Source: VRUE01 sp963701265 (GTDB lineage: Bacteria > Actinomycetota > Thermoleophilia > Solirubrobacterales > 70-9). Taken from it: a DNA stretch of 64,000 bases. The stretch covers positions 868,001 through 932,000 of the forward strand of contig OY969581.1 of NCBI GenBank assembly GCA_963701265.1. Reading direction: 5' to 3'. The notes beneath the pieces are model-generated. The model saw only the letters and a program-made list of their open reading frames with translations. It had not been told where the DNA came from and made no database searches. How positions within the stretch are numbered: position 1 is the first letter of the stretch; each line of letters begins with the position of its first letter. A program made the translations under genes and the position numbers. Shown piece after piece: positions 13,288 to 22,312 of the stretch.

Positions 13288-13823
13288 CGACCGCAGCACT
13301 CAGCTACGCGATCGATGAGCACGACCACCTGATCAGGGTCGACGAGGGCTACTACCGCTTCGCCGAGGAGAACGGCTGGCGCGACGCCGGCACCAGCCTC
13401 GGGCGCTCGCTCTGGGACTACGTGGCGGGTGGCGAGCTGGTGAAACTGCAGCGGCTGCTGCTTCGCCGCATCCGCGACGAGGTCGGCGACGTCGAGCTGC
13501 CCTTCCGCTGCGACGGCCCGGCCGTGCGTCGCGAGATGGAGATCAGGATCGTCGCCCGCCCGGGTGGGCGCGTGGTTCTCTTCTCGGCGCGCCTGCGCTC
13601 GGAAGAAGAGAGGGATACTCCCCAGCCACTGCTCGACCCCGAAGTGCCCAGGAGCGAGGCGATAGTGGAGATGTGCAGCTGGTGTGACCGCTTTGAGGTG
13701 GAGGGGGAGTGGGTCGAGGTCGAGGAGGCGGCAAAGCGCTTGCAGCTGTTCAACCGCCCGCAGCTGCCGGCGCTCAATCACGGCATCTGCCCCAGCTGCA
13801 ACGAGATGTTGCTCGCCGCGTAG
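13284..13823 (+). CDS. PAS-like protein with C-terminal four-cysteine motif
   Basis: 179 residues from ATG 13284, overlapping the chdC stop (ATGA). The N-terminal 110 residues look like a PAS-type sensory fold (YAIDEHDHLIRVDEGYYRFAEENGW, SLWDYVAGGE, RIVARPGGRVVLFSARL). The C-terminus carries CSWCDRF and HGICPSCNEML, a CxxC...CxxC arrangement like that at the end of some PAS-linked signalling proteins and likely to bind zinc or haem/iron. No kinase or output domain is present. Coupling to chdC suggests a role in sensing redox, haem or iron. Confidence 0.7.
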   Translation: MTTAALSYAIDEHDHLIRVDEGYYRFAEENGWRDAGTSLGRSLWDYVAGGELVKLQRLLLRRIRDEVGDVELPFRCDGPAVRREMEIRIVARPGGRVVLFSARLRSEEERDTPQPLLDPEVPRSEAIVEMCSWCDRFEVEGEWVEVEEAAKRLQLFNRPQLPALNHGICPSCNEMLLAA

Positions 13824-13862
13824 GCACCCGACTGGCCGAGTCCCCTATTCTTTCGCGCTCGC

Positions 13863-15269
13863 ATGAGCAAGATCGGAACCGAAGAGACCCCGCTCAGAGT
13901 CGCCATCGTCGGCGCCGGCCCGTCCGGCTTCTACGCCGCCGAGCACATTCTCAAGGACGGCGACCTGCATGCACAGGTTGACCTCTTCGACCGCCTGCCA
14001 ACCCCGTTCGGGCTTGTCCGCGGCGGCGTTGCCCCGGACCATCCGAAGATCAAGTCGGTAATCCGGGTCTACGAAAAAACCGCAGCCCGTGAGGGATTCC
14101 GCTTCTTCGGCAACGTCAAGGTCGGCTACGACATCGAGGTCGAGGACCTCGAACGGCACTACCACGCGATCGTCTTCACGGTCGGCTGCGAGACCGACCG
14201 TCAGCTCGGCATCCCCGGCGAAGAGCTGCCGGGCAGCCATGCTGCCACCGCTTTCGTCGGCTGGTACAACGCCCATCCCGATTACGCCGACGACGAGTTC
14301 GACCTCTCCTGCGAGCGGGCCGTCGTGATCGGCAACGGCAACGTGGCGATGGACGTCGCCCGCATGCTGGCCCTGACCGACCACGAGCTGCGCCAGACCG
14401 ACACCGCCGATCACGCGATCGAGCTACTCGACCGCAGCCAGATCCGCGAGATCGTCGTGCTCGGCCGCCGCGGTCCGGTTCAGGCAGCCTTCACCAATCC
14501 CGAGATCAAGGAGCTGGGGGTGATGGAGGACGCCGACGTGATCGTCGATCCGGCCGACGTCGAGCTGGACGCGGCCAGCGCCGCCTATCTGGAGTCCGAC
14601 GAGGTCGACAAGACGACGCGGGTCAACGTCGAGACCCTGCGCGAGTTCTCCCAGCGTCAGCCCAGCGGCAAGCAGCAGCGAATCGTGTTGCGCTTTCTCG
14701 CTTCCCCGGTTGAGATCAAGGGCAACGGCAAGGTCGAGAAGATCGTCATCGGTCGCAACGAGCTGGTCGAGGAAGGTGGCACGCTGCGGGCGAAGGACAC
14801 GGGCGAGCGCGAAGAGCTCGAGTGTGGCCTCGTCCTGCGCTCGGTCGGCTACACGGGGGTGCCGATCGAGGGTGTTCCCTTCGACGAGAAGCGTGGACTG
14901 ATCCTCAACGAGGGCGGTCGAGTGCTCGATTCGCATGACTCGGGCCACAAGGTCGGCCACTACACCGCGGGTTGGATCAAGCGCGGCCCGTCGGGCGTGA
15001 TCGGGACCAACAAGAAGGATGCACTGGAGACGGTGCAGCACCTCTTTGCCGACGTCGAGTCGCAGACCCTGCTGAGCCCGGAGAGCCCCGACCCGAGCGC
15101 GGTCGAGTCTCTGTTGGCGGAGCGCGGCGTGCGTTACGTGAGCTTCGAGGACTGGCAGGCGATCAACCAGGCCGAGGTCGGCCGGGGCGAGCCGCATGGG
15201 CGTCCTCGGGTCAAGTTCGTTCGCGTCGAGGAGATGCTCGAGACCCTCGGCGAGCGCATCTCGAGCTAG
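13863..15269 (+). CDS. fprA: Ferredoxin/flavodoxin-NADP+ reductase, FprA type
   Basis: A 468-residue adrenodoxin-reductase-like flavoprotein that moves electrons between NADPH and ferredoxin. The FAD site VAIVGAGPSGFYAAEHIL is at about 14-30, the LPTPFGLVRGGVAPDHPKIK motif at about 48-67, the NADPH-binding VVIGNGNVAMDVARML at about 155-170, and the C-terminal AGWIKRGPSGVIGTNKKDA is typical of FprA. Length matches the family (about 450-460). It is single-cistron, 39 bp after the previous gene, and could serve cytochrome P450s or Fe-S assembly. Confidence 0.95.
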   Translation: MSKIGTEETPLRVAIVGAGPSGFYAAEHILKDGDLHAQVDLFDRLPTPFGLVRGGVAPDHPKIKSVIRVYEKTAAREGFRFFGNVKVGYDIEVEDLERHYHAIVFTVGCETDRQLGIPGEELPGSHAATAFVGWYNAHPDYADDEFDLSCERAVVIGNGNVAMDVARMLALTDHELRQTDTADHAIELLDRSQIREIVVLGRRGPVQAAFTNPEIKELGVMEDADVIVDPADVELDAASAAYLESDEVDKTTRVNVETLREFSQRQPSGKQQRIVLRFLASPVEIKGNGKVEKIVIGRNELVEEGGTLRAKDTGEREELECGLVLRSVGYTGVPIEGVPFDEKRGLILNEGGRVLDSHDSGHKVGHYTAGWIKRGPSGVIGTNKKDALETVQHLFADVESQTLLSPESPDPSAVESLLAERGVRYVSFEDWQAINQAEVGRGEPHGRPRVKFVRVEEMLETLGERISS

Positions 15270-15338
15270 CTCCCAAGCCCGCCTCGCGAACCTCTTTGGT
15301 TCGCACCACTCAGTAATTCGCAGCGCGTCGGTTCTTGT

Positions 15339-15350
15339 AGACAGCTGTCT
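15339..15350. promoter_or_regulatory. Palindrome, possible operator
   Basis: AGACAGCTGTCT is a perfect 12-bp palindrome in the 191-bp gap between fprA and the double winged-helix regulator, which is otherwise AT-richer (TTTGTTTAAACGATTTTTC at 15420-15438). It may be an operator for the downstream gene; nothing else supports this. Confidence 0.3.
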
Positions 15351-15460
15351 GCATACGCCTGCTCTTGTTGGTCAAGCGCAAGGCGGCCGTATCCAATAGG
15401 GTGCGTCCGGCTGACGGCAGTTTGTTTAAACGATTTTTCTTATTCAATAGAGATCAGACG

Positions 15461-16462
15461 ATGCACGCCGACAGCACATCGCTTCCTGCTCCAGTTCGGG
15501 CTGGCGGCATGGTGCTCTCACTGGTGGCTGCCCCGCTCAGCGTTCCCATCCTGAGGGCTCACCTCGATGGGCCGCTGCGTCTTCCTGATCTCCGCGAACG
15601 CATTGGCGGCGCAGCCCAGACCACGCTGCGCGGCCAGGTCGGCAACCTGCGCGGTATCGGCGCGCTCGAGCGTCAGGTGCGCAGTGGCATGCCGTACACG
15701 GTTGAGAATGAGCTGACCGACGTCGGCAGGGGGGTGTTGGCGGTTGCGGAAGTGGTCGAAGGATGGCTGCGGCGTGCTCCCCAGGGGGAGATCCCACTGG
15801 GGAGCGAGTCGGCCAAGGGCGCAATCCGAGCCCTGGTCGGTGGCTGGGGCTCGACGATTTTGCGTGCGCTCGCCGCTCGTCCGCTCTCCCTGACAGAGCT
15901 GAGCAGCGTCATCAGCGACCATTCCTACCCTGCGCTCGAGCGCCGCTTGAGCGCCATGCGCGCCGCCCGCCAGCTCGAGCTGAGGCCAAGCGGTGGTAGC
16001 CGGGGTTCCAAACCCTACGGGGTCACTGAGTGGACCCGGCAGGCGGTTGGCCCGCTTGTCGCCGCCGGGCGCTGCGAGTGTCAGCATCTGGCTGAGACCA
16101 CTCGCCCACTCACGCGCATCGACATCGAGGCGGCCTTCCTGCTCTCGGTGCCACTGGTGGATTTGGAGGTAACTCGGTCCGGCTCCTGTCTCCTGGCCGT
16201 CGATACGGGTTCGGCGAAGTCGAGTGAGAGCATCGATCGCCTGGCGGGAGTTCACGTCGAAGTTGAGACGGGCACGGTCACCGCCTGCAAATCTCGCTTC
16301 GAGTCTGATCCCCAAACCTGGGCCCTGGGCTCTGTAAGCGCCTGGGTAGATGCCATCCTCGAGGGTCGCTCCAACCGGTTGCGCATTGGTGGTGACCAAA
16401 CCCAGCTTGCGGAGGATCTGATCCGGCGCCTCCACACCTCCCTTCCCACGTCTTACAACTGA
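15461..16462 (+). CDS. Tandem winged-helix (HxlR-like) transcriptional regulator
   Basis: About 333 residues from ATG 15461; the frame is open from TTG 15365. Two HxlR-type winged helices are visible: first LPDLRERIGGAAQTTLRGQVGNLRGIGALERQ (about 35-95), then a second copy beginning ALVGGWGSTILRALAARPLSLTELSSVISDHSYPALERRLSAMRAARQLEL (about 125-190). The C-terminal part (FLLSVPLVDL to WVDAILEGRSNRLRIGGD) resembles an SCP2-like ligand fold. It is probably a DNA-binding ligand sensor with unknown targets. Confidence 0.7.
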   Translation: MHADSTSLPAPVRAGGMVLSLVAAPLSVPILRAHLDGPLRLPDLRERIGGAAQTTLRGQVGNLRGIGALERQVRSGMPYTVENELTDVGRGVLAVAEVVEGWLRRAPQGEIPLGSESAKGAIRALVGGWGSTILRALAARPLSLTELSSVISDHSYPALERRLSAMRAARQLELRPSGGSRGSKPYGVTEWTRQAVGPLVAAGRCECQHLAETTRPLTRIDIEAAFLLSVPLVDLEVTRSGSCLLAVDTGSAKSSESIDRLAGVHVEVETGTVTACKSRFESDPQTWALGSVSAWVDAILEGRSNRLRIGGDQTQLAEDLIRRLHTSLPTSYN

Positions 16463-17023
16463 ACTGTCACAACTCCAGTTTTGGCTTGGAAGTACAGGTC
16501 AGGTTTCCGTCGAACTTGCGCCTAAGCGCGCGCGCGGCGCGACGACTTCCTGAAAATTGCAGGCTAAAGGGGCGTTGAATTCGCTCCTGTGGTTCAGGTT
16601 TAGTGTGAATAATCTGTAGCTCTTGACCGCGAAAACGCAGCCTGTTATTCAATGGGCGCCCGAGGCCACGAAGGGGAGCCGGTGGAAGTGTGCCGGCGCC
16701 GACGAACGGACTCGAGGCAGACCTTCCCCCCGGTTCGGTTGGAGACCGGGCATATGGCGATCAGCCAATGATCGACCCCCCATCGTCGTCAGCAGGGGGG
16801 CGAGCAGCGGGTGCTGGGGCGGAGCCGAAGGGCTTCGCCCCTCCCGCGCACTTCGAAAAGAGAGATGTGGGGATCGCCGGTGGATGTCGCGCCGGGGTCC
16901 CCAAGTGAGAGGAGGGACCCCGGCGCTAACCGTAACTCAATACCACTGGGCCAAAACCCAAGTGGCACTCAGAGCATAGAACGCAAATAGCGAAGTTTCC
17001 AGCAAGTAGAGACAAAACTCGTC
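16463..17023. other. 561-bp gene-free region with strong hairpins
   Basis: No ORF here looks coding; the longest (16623-16979) has atypical composition and spans every hairpin. The first 200 bp are AT-richer than the surroundings. From about 16623 there is a promoter-like pair and three strong stems (16776-16800, 16816-16841, 16890-16925), described under the ncRNA entry. It separates the wHTH regulator from convergent metH. Confidence 0.6.
16623..16926 (+). ncRNA. Candidate small RNA gene
   Basis: TTGACC (16623-16628), a 17-bp spacer and TATTCA (16646-16651) make a reasonable sigma-70-type promoter. Downstream stems are CCCCCC/GGGGGG (16776-16800), an 11-bp stem with GAAG tetraloop (16816-16841, arm GGGGCGGAGCC) and a 12-bp perfect stem (16890-16901 with 16914-16925, arm CGCCGGGGTCCC). 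There is no long U-tract after the last stem. A structured transcript of about 270 nt is plausible but unproven; hairpins on the other strand could instead serve metH termination. Confidence 0.3.
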
Positions 17024-20000
17024 CTACTTTGCGGGCTCCCTGGGTGTTAGTTCGCCGCCTCGCTCGGTGCCGGCGATCAGTTCGTCGGGGACTTCCTCCT
17101 GCGGAATAAATCCGGATTTCATTCCGAAATAAACCGCCTGAGGATGGTGGGCGATGATCGCCACCGTCGACTGCTCGGGTGAGACGGCGTAGCCATCGGA
17201 AAGGCTCATGCCGATCGATTCGAGCTCGAGCAGGCGCCAGACCTTCGTGTGCTCCGCTTGGTCAGGGCAGGCGGGGTAGCCCCAGGAATAGCGCCGTCCT
17301 TGGTCCAGTGCGATACCGAGTCGGTTGCGGACCTGTGAGTGCAGCCACTCCGCCAGTCCCTCGGCGGCCTGCACGCCGAGCCCGTGGACGTAGAGCTGCT
17401 CGGCAAACTCACCTTCGCGCTCGAGCCGTTCGATCCGCTCCGTTACTTCGGCGCCAACCGTCACGCCCTGCAGCGCGACGACGTCTCGTTCGCCGGAGTC
17501 GAGCGGGCGAAAGAAGTCGGCGAGGCAGATGCGGTCGTGCTTGGGCTGACGCGGAAAGACCAGCCGCTCCAGCTCGCGCTCCGGGTCATCGGCAGCGAAG
17601 ACCACCAGCTCGTTGCCGTCGGCGTTGCAGGGGAAGTAACCGAGCCGGGCGCGGGGCCGGAGGTAGTCCTGCTCGCGCCACATGCGCTCGAGCCGCGGCG
17701 CGAACCCCTCCTCCTCGGCGCTGCCCTCGACCAGCTCGCGCCAGGCCTCTCCCTTGACTCCGCGCCCGCCCCAGTGCAGCTTGAAGAGCACGTGGCGGTC
17801 GAGGTAGGGAAAGACCTCGTCCAGATCGATGTCCACCTCGCGAACGCCAAGGAAGGGCGGCTCGGGAATCTGCACGTCGGTGCGCGCGGTCGAGCGCACG
17901 CTCGAATCGGTGGTCGGTGGTCCATCGTCGACCACCGCAGGCTTCTCGCGCAGCTCTTGTGCCTCCGCCTGGATCCGCTCGACCAGGGCGTCTCGGGCCG
18001 GCTGATCAACCAGGGCGTCCATCGTGTCGAGTCCCTGGAAGGCGTCCTTGCAGTAGAAGACCCCGGGCTCGTAGACCTCGTCGGACTCCTTCCCTCGTGG
18101 GTAGAGGGTGCGGCGACCGAAGTCGCGGTTGATCGCGGCGCCGCCGATCAGCACCGGGAACTCGAGTCCTCGTTGGTGCAGCTCCTGCACGCAGATCGGC
18201 ATCTGCTTGGAGGTGGAGACGAGCAGGGCGGAGAGCCCGATCGCATCCGCCTCGTTCTCGACCGCGGCCTCGATGATCGTCTCGACCGGAACCTGCTTGC
18301 CGAGGTCGATCACGGTGTAGCCGTTGTTGGTCAGGATCGTGTTGACCAGCGACTTGCCGATGTCGTGCACGTCGCCGAAGACGGTTGCGATCACCACCTT
18401 GCCCTTGGTGTGACCGTCGATCCGGTCGAGGTAGTTCTCGAGCTGGGCGACGGCGCGCTTCATCACTTCGGCCGATTGCAGGACGAAGGGCAGGATCAGT
18501 TCACCGGCGCCGAACTTGTCGCCGACCTCCTTCATCGCCGGCAGCAGCACCTTGTTGAGGGTGGGGACGGCGCCGATCTTCTCGACCGAGCGGTCGATCC
18601 AGTCCTCGACCCCGTCCTTCTTGCGCCGCAGGATGTGCCAGTGCAGTGCCTCCTCGGGCTCCATTCCCTCGGTGGGATCGGCAGCTTCCTCCTCCGCCTC
18701 CTCGCCCTTTGACTCGAAGTGGGAGATGAACCGCTCCAATGCGTCCTCGCGGCGGTTGAAGACGAGGTCGTCGGTGAGCTCGCGCTCCTCCTCGGAGATC
18801 TCCGAGTAGGGCGTGATGTGGTTGGGGTTGACCATCGCCAGGTCAAGCCCCGCCTCGACGCAGTGGTGGAGGAAGACCGAGTTGAGCACCGCGCGTGGCC
18901 GCGGCGAGACGCCGAAGGAGACGTTGGAGACGCCGAGTGAGGTCTTCACCCCTGGGATCTCGGCCTTGATCCGGCGGATTCCCTCGATCGTCTCCACCGC
19001 CGACGGTCGCCACTCCTCGTCGCCGGTGGTCAGGGTGAAGGTGAGGGCATCGAAGATCAAGGCCTCGGGTTCGAGGCCGTGCTCGTCGCAGGCGATGTCG
19101 CGCAGTCGTTTGGCGATCTCGACCTTGCGCTCCGCCGTCTTCGCCATCCCGACCTCGTCGATCGTCAGCGCGATCAATGCGGCGCCGTGCGCCTTTGCCA
19201 GTGGCGCCACCACATCCGCCTTGTCGCGGCCGGCCTCGAGGTTGATCGAGTTGACGATCGCCCGTCCCGGGATCTGCTCGAGCGCGGCCTTGATCACCTC
19301 CGGTTCGGTTGAATCGACCTGGACCGGCGAGGGCTGCGTCAGCGAGATCCGCTTGACCACCGCAGCCATCTGCTCGTCCTCGTCTTGGCGCTCGGTCAGG
19401 GCGACGCAGACGTCGAGCACGTGGGCGCCGCCTTCGACCTGGTCTTCGGCGACCTGGACGAGGCCGTCGTAGTCGTCGGCGAGCAGCAGCTCCTTCGCCT
19501 TGCGCGATCCCTGCGAGTTGACCCGCTCGCCGACCAGCGTCGGCCGCGGCTCCTGGACCAGGGGAGTGGAGGTCATCATCGAGGAGACCTCGATCTCTCC
19601 CGGCTCGGGGCGCGGTCCTGGCACCTTGCCATCCACCCGCTCGCGGATAGCGGCAATGTGCTCGGGCGTCGTCCCGCAGCAGCCGCCGACGATGCCGACG
19701 CCGTAGCGCTCGACGAACTCGCCCAGCGTCGCCGCAAGCGGGCCGGGCTCTTCGGGGAAGATCGTCTCGCCGTCGGGGCCCTGCAGGGGCAGGCCGGCGT
19801 TGGGGATGCAGTGGACGGGAAGCGGGCTGTGCTCGCCGAGGAAGCGAATCGCGTCGCGCATGTCCTCCGGTCCGGTCGAGCAGTTGAGCCCGATCACGTC
19901 CACGTCAAGCGCCCGCAGCGTCGTCAGCACCGCCTGGATATCGGTGCCGAGCAGCATCTTGCCTCCGTTGGGAAGCAGCGAGACGCTGGTCTGGATCGGC

Positions 20001-20560
20001 AGTGCCCGCCCAGTCGCCTTGAACGCCTCGCGCGCCCCGAAGATCGCCGCCTTCACCTCGAGGATGTCCTGTGCCGTCTCAATGATGATCAGGTCAGCGC
20101 CACCTTTGACCAGGCCCCGCGCCTGCTCAGCAAAGACCTCTACGAGCTTGCCGAAGGAGATGTTCCCCAGGGTGGGGTCAGTCGAGGCCGGCAGGAAGCC
20201 GGTCGGCCCGATCGAGCCAGCGACAAACCTGTCGGGGCCAGCCGCCTTGCGAGCGATCTCCGCAGCCTTGACGTTGATCTCAAGCGTGTGCTCACCGAGC
20301 CCCCACTCTTCGAGCTTCAGCCGCGAGCCCTGGAAGCTGTCGGTCTCAACGACCTCGGCCCCCGCTTCGAGCATTGACGTGTGGACCCCCTCGATCACGT
20401 CGGGCCTGTTGAGCACCAATGCCTCGTGGCACTTGCCCTGCAGCCCCCCGTAGTCCTCCTGGGTCAGCTCAAACTGCTCCAGGGTTGCGCCCATTCCGCC
20501 GTCAAAAACGACGATGCGCTCCTTGGTTGCGGCTATGAAATCTCGCTCGGACATGAACAT
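17024..20560 (-). CDS. metH: Cobalamin-dependent methionine synthase
   Basis: 1,178 residues with all four MetH modules. The homocysteine module (about 1-310) has the zinc site GLNCS and GGCCGTTPEHI. The pterin/methyl-tetrahydrofolate module (about 340-610) follows. The cobalamin module (about 650-870) has the cap helices and DVHDIGKSL supplying the axial His, with GLSALLVST. The activation module (about 900-1170) has RYSWGYPACPDQ and the SAM-binding region. It transfers methyl from methyl-THF to homocysteine. A 26-bp-arm palindrome lies just upstream (20569-20670). Confidence 0.97.
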   Translation of the reverse strand: MFMSERDFIAATKERIVVFDGGMGATLEQFELTQEDYGGLQGKCHEALVLNRPDVIEGVHTSMLEAGAEVVETDSFQGSRLKLEEWGLGEHTLEINVKAAEIARKAAGPDRFVAGSIGPTGFLPASTDPTLGNISFGKLVEVFAEQARGLVKGGADLIIIETAQDILEVKAAIFGAREAFKATGRALPIQTSVSLLPNGGKMLLGTDIQAVLTTLRALDVDVIGLNCSTGPEDMRDAIRFLGEHSPLPVHCIPNAGLPLQGPDGETIFPEEPGPLAATLGEFVERYGVGIVGGCCGTTPEHIAAIRERVDGKVPGPRPEPGEIEVSSMMTSTPLVQEPRPTLVGERVNSQGSRKAKELLLADDYDGLVQVAEDQVEGGAHVLDVCVALTERQDEDEQMAAVVKRISLTQPSPVQVDSTEPEVIKAALEQIPGRAIVNSINLEAGRDKADVVAPLAKAHGAALIALTIDEVGMAKTAERKVEIAKRLRDIACDEHGLEPEALIFDALTFTLTTGDEEWRPSAVETIEGIRRIKAEIPGVKTSLGVSNVSFGVSPRPRAVLNSVFLHHCVEAGLDLAMVNPNHITPYSEISEEERELTDDLVFNRREDALERFISHFESKGEEAEEEAADPTEGMEPEEALHWHILRRKKDGVEDWIDRSVEKIGAVPTLNKVLLPAMKEVGDKFGAGELILPFVLQSAEVMKRAVAQLENYLDRIDGHTKGKVVIATVFGDVHDIGKSLVNTILTNNGYTVIDLGKQVPVETIIEAAVENEADAIGLSALLVSTSKQMPICVQELHQRGLEFPVLIGGAAINRDFGRRTLYPRGKESDEVYEPGVFYCKDAFQGLDTMDALVDQPARDALVERIQAEAQELREKPAVVDDGPPTTDSSVRSTARTDVQIPEPPFLGVREVDIDLDEVFPYLDRHVLFKLHWGGRGVKGEAWRELVEGSAEEEGFAPRLERMWREQDYLRPRARLGYFPCNADGNELVVFAADDPERELERLVFPRQPKHDRICLADFFRPLDSGERDVVALQGVTVGAEVTERIERLEREGEFAEQLYVHGLGVQAAEGLAEWLHSQVRNRLGIALDQGRRYSWGYPACPDQAEHTKVWRLLELESIGMSLSDGYAVSPEQSTVAIIAHHPQAVYFGMKSGFIPQEEVPDELIAGTERGGELTPREPAK

Positions 20561-20568
20561 AGGAGGGT

Positions 20569-20670
20569 AAGGGGTCGGGCGCCCTCCCCCGGAGACCGTC
20601 GCGCAGCAGGTCGCCTGACTGATTTCAGGCGTGGGGCCGGGAGCCTCCGGGGGAGGGCGCCCGACCCCTT
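20569..20670. repeat. Long-arm palindrome in the metH leader
   Basis: Perfect 26-bp inverted arms (20569-20594 and 20645-20670, starting AAGGGGTCGGGC) enclose 50 nt with an inner stem CGCCTGA/TCAGGCG (20612-20631). It lies 8 bp before the metH start and 18 bp after the aldehyde dehydrogenase stop, both on the minus strand. On the minus strand the loop contains AGTCAGGCGACCTGCT (20620-20605), which matches the cobalamin-riboswitch B12 box as I recall it at 14 of 16 positions, but the rest of a riboswitch core is not recognisable. It could be terminator, repeat or regulator. Confidence 0.7.
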
Positions 20671-20688
20671 GCTCAGGCTAAGTTCAGG

Positions 20689-22266
20689 TCAGCCGCGGAG
20701 GCCGAGGCGGCGGCGCCAGTCCCGCGCGTTGAACGCTTGAGCGAGCCGGTTGACCAGTCCGCGGCGGGTCTTCGTGTACGGGTACCAGCTCGGTTCGCGC
20801 TTGCCGGCGAAGCGAGTGACCACCAGCGACTCGCTGCGGCAGTACTTCTTGATGCCCGGTTCACCGTGTCGGTAGCCGATCCCGGACTCCTTCCAGCCGC
20901 CCATTGGGACGCCCATCGCTGCCATGTTGATGATCACGTCGTTGACATTCACGGATCCTGCCTCGACCCGGCGGGCGAGCTTCTCGGCTCGGTTCTTCTC
21001 GCCGAAGACCGAAGCGGCCAGCCCGTAGCGGCTGTCGTTGGCGAGCTCCAGCGCCTGCTCGGAATCGCGCACCTTCATCACTCCGACGACTGGGCCGAAC
21101 GTCTCATCGCGCATCACTTTCATCGAGTGGTCGACGTCGACCAGGACGGTGGGCTCGAAGTAGTCGCCGGCGCCGTCGGCTTTCTTGCCGCCGGTCAGAG
21201 CACGAGCACCGTTGGCGAGTGCGTCGTTGACGTGGTCCTCGACTATCGCCGATTGATTGGGCGAGGTCATCGCGCCAACGTCCTTTTCGGGCTTGCGGCC
21301 ATCGGCGCCCTGGCGCAGGCTGCTCACCTCTTTCGTCAGCTTGGTGACGAACTCGTCGTAGACGGGCTCCTCGACATAGACCCGCTCGACCGAGATGCAG
21401 AGCTGGCCGGAGTTCACCATGCCGCCCCATGCCGCGGCGTTGGCGGCGCGGTCGACGTCGGCGTCAGCAAGGACGATCATCGGATCCTTGCCGCCCAGCT
21501 CGAGGCTGACGGGCGTGAGCGTCTCTGCAGCGCGGGCCATCACCTTGCGGCCGGTCCGGTCCGAGCCGGTGAACTGGATGTAGTCGACATTGTCGATCAG
21601 GGCACTCCCCGCCTCGCCGGTGCCGTGCACGCAGTCGAAGACGTCGGGAGCCCCGATCTCCTCCTTCCAGGCCTTGACCACTTCGATCATGCTCAGGGGG
21701 GTGAACTCGGAGGGCTTGACGACGACCGCGGCGCCAGCCTGCAGCGCCGGAATCGAGTCGCCGAGGCCCATTGCGAGGGGGAAGTTCCATGGCGAGATCA
21801 CGCCGACCACGGGGTGGGGTCGATACCTGACGGTCAGTTTCTTCGAGGCGACGAGTGGGGAGTGGGGCCGGACGGTTTCGTCACCCAGGAACTTCTCCGC
21901 GTTCTTGCCATAGAAGTTGATCAGGTCGGAGACGTAGCCGAGGTCCATGAAGATGTCGCCCCGCACCTTGCCGGTTTCCGCCTGCATCGTGTCGGCGATC
22001 TGCTCGCCGTTGTCGAGGATCCAGTCGCGGAGCTTGCCGAGCCAGTGGTAGCGGCCCTCGATTCCAATTGCCTCCCACTCGGCCTGGTTGGCGCGGACGC
22101 GGGCCACCGTGGCGGCGATCGTCTGCGGCGTGTCGACCGCGATTGAGCCGACGGTTTGACCGTTTGCCGGGTTGAGGACCTCGATGCTCGCGGCGGGCGG
22201 TGAACCATTGCCCCCGTTTGAACCGTTGATCGCCGTCGTGCTCGTCTCGACCGTTCCGCTCTCCAC
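20689..22266 (-). CDS. NAD(P)-dependent aldehyde dehydrogenase
   Basis: 525 residues from GTG 22266, with GGAGGGAGC just upstream. ALDH-fold motifs are VISPWNFPLAM, KPSEFTPLS, FTGSDRTGRKVM, LELGGKDPMIV (catalytic Glu), NSGQLCISVERVYVE (catalytic Cys), ETFGPVVGV and the VNVNDVIINM region. Sequence style is closest to succinate-semialdehyde or fatty-aldehyde dehydrogenases of actinobacteria; substrate is not assignable. A Ser/Gly/Asn-rich N-terminal extension (about 1-25) precedes the fold. The TetR palindrome at 22288-22303 overlaps its probable promoter, so it is likely under the FadR-like TetR. Confidence 0.93.
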   Translation of the reverse strand: MESGTVETSTTAINGSNGGNGSPPAASIEVLNPANGQTVGSIAVDTPQTIAATVARVRANQAEWEAIGIEGRYHWLGKLRDWILDNGEQIADTMQAETGKVRGDIFMDLGYVSDLINFYGKNAEKFLGDETVRPHSPLVASKKLTVRYRPHPVVGVISPWNFPLAMGLGDSIPALQAGAAVVVKPSEFTPLSMIEVVKAWKEEIGAPDVFDCVHGTGEAGSALIDNVDYIQFTGSDRTGRKVMARAAETLTPVSLELGGKDPMIVLADADVDRAANAAAWGGMVNSGQLCISVERVYVEEPVYDEFVTKLTKEVSSLRQGADGRKPEKDVGAMTSPNQSAIVEDHVNDALANGARALTGGKKADGAGDYFEPTVLVDVDHSMKVMRDETFGPVVGVMKVRDSEQALELANDSRYGLAASVFGEKNRAEKLARRVEAGSVNVNDVIINMAAMGVPMGGWKESGIGYRHGEPGIKKYCRSESLVVTRFAGKREPSWYPYTKTRRGLVNRLAQAFNARDWRRRLGLRG

Positions 22267-22287
22267 CGTTGCTCCCTCCTCGACCCT

Positions 22288-22303
22288 TTGGCTGGTCAGC
22301 CAA
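22288..22303. promoter_or_regulatory. TetR-type operator before aldehyde dehydrogenase
   Basis: TTGGCTGGTCAGCCAA is a perfect 7-2-7 inverted repeat, 21 bp upstream of the GTG start. It differs from the site at 409-424 only by a compensated G/C pair (TTGaCTG to TTGgCTG), so symmetry is kept. Site class and position support repression by the TetR protein at 1277-1882. Confidence 0.7.
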
Positions 22304-22312
22304 CTGTAACCG

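Noticed and set aside
16690..16908. Possible 72-residue gene in the gap before metH
   Set aside because: No ribosome site or recognisable motif, and all three hairpins fall inside it.
20569..20670. SAM or S-adenosylhomocysteine riboswitch upstream of metH
   Set aside because: The conserved cores of those riboswitches as I know them are absent; only a partial B12-box-like sequence is present.
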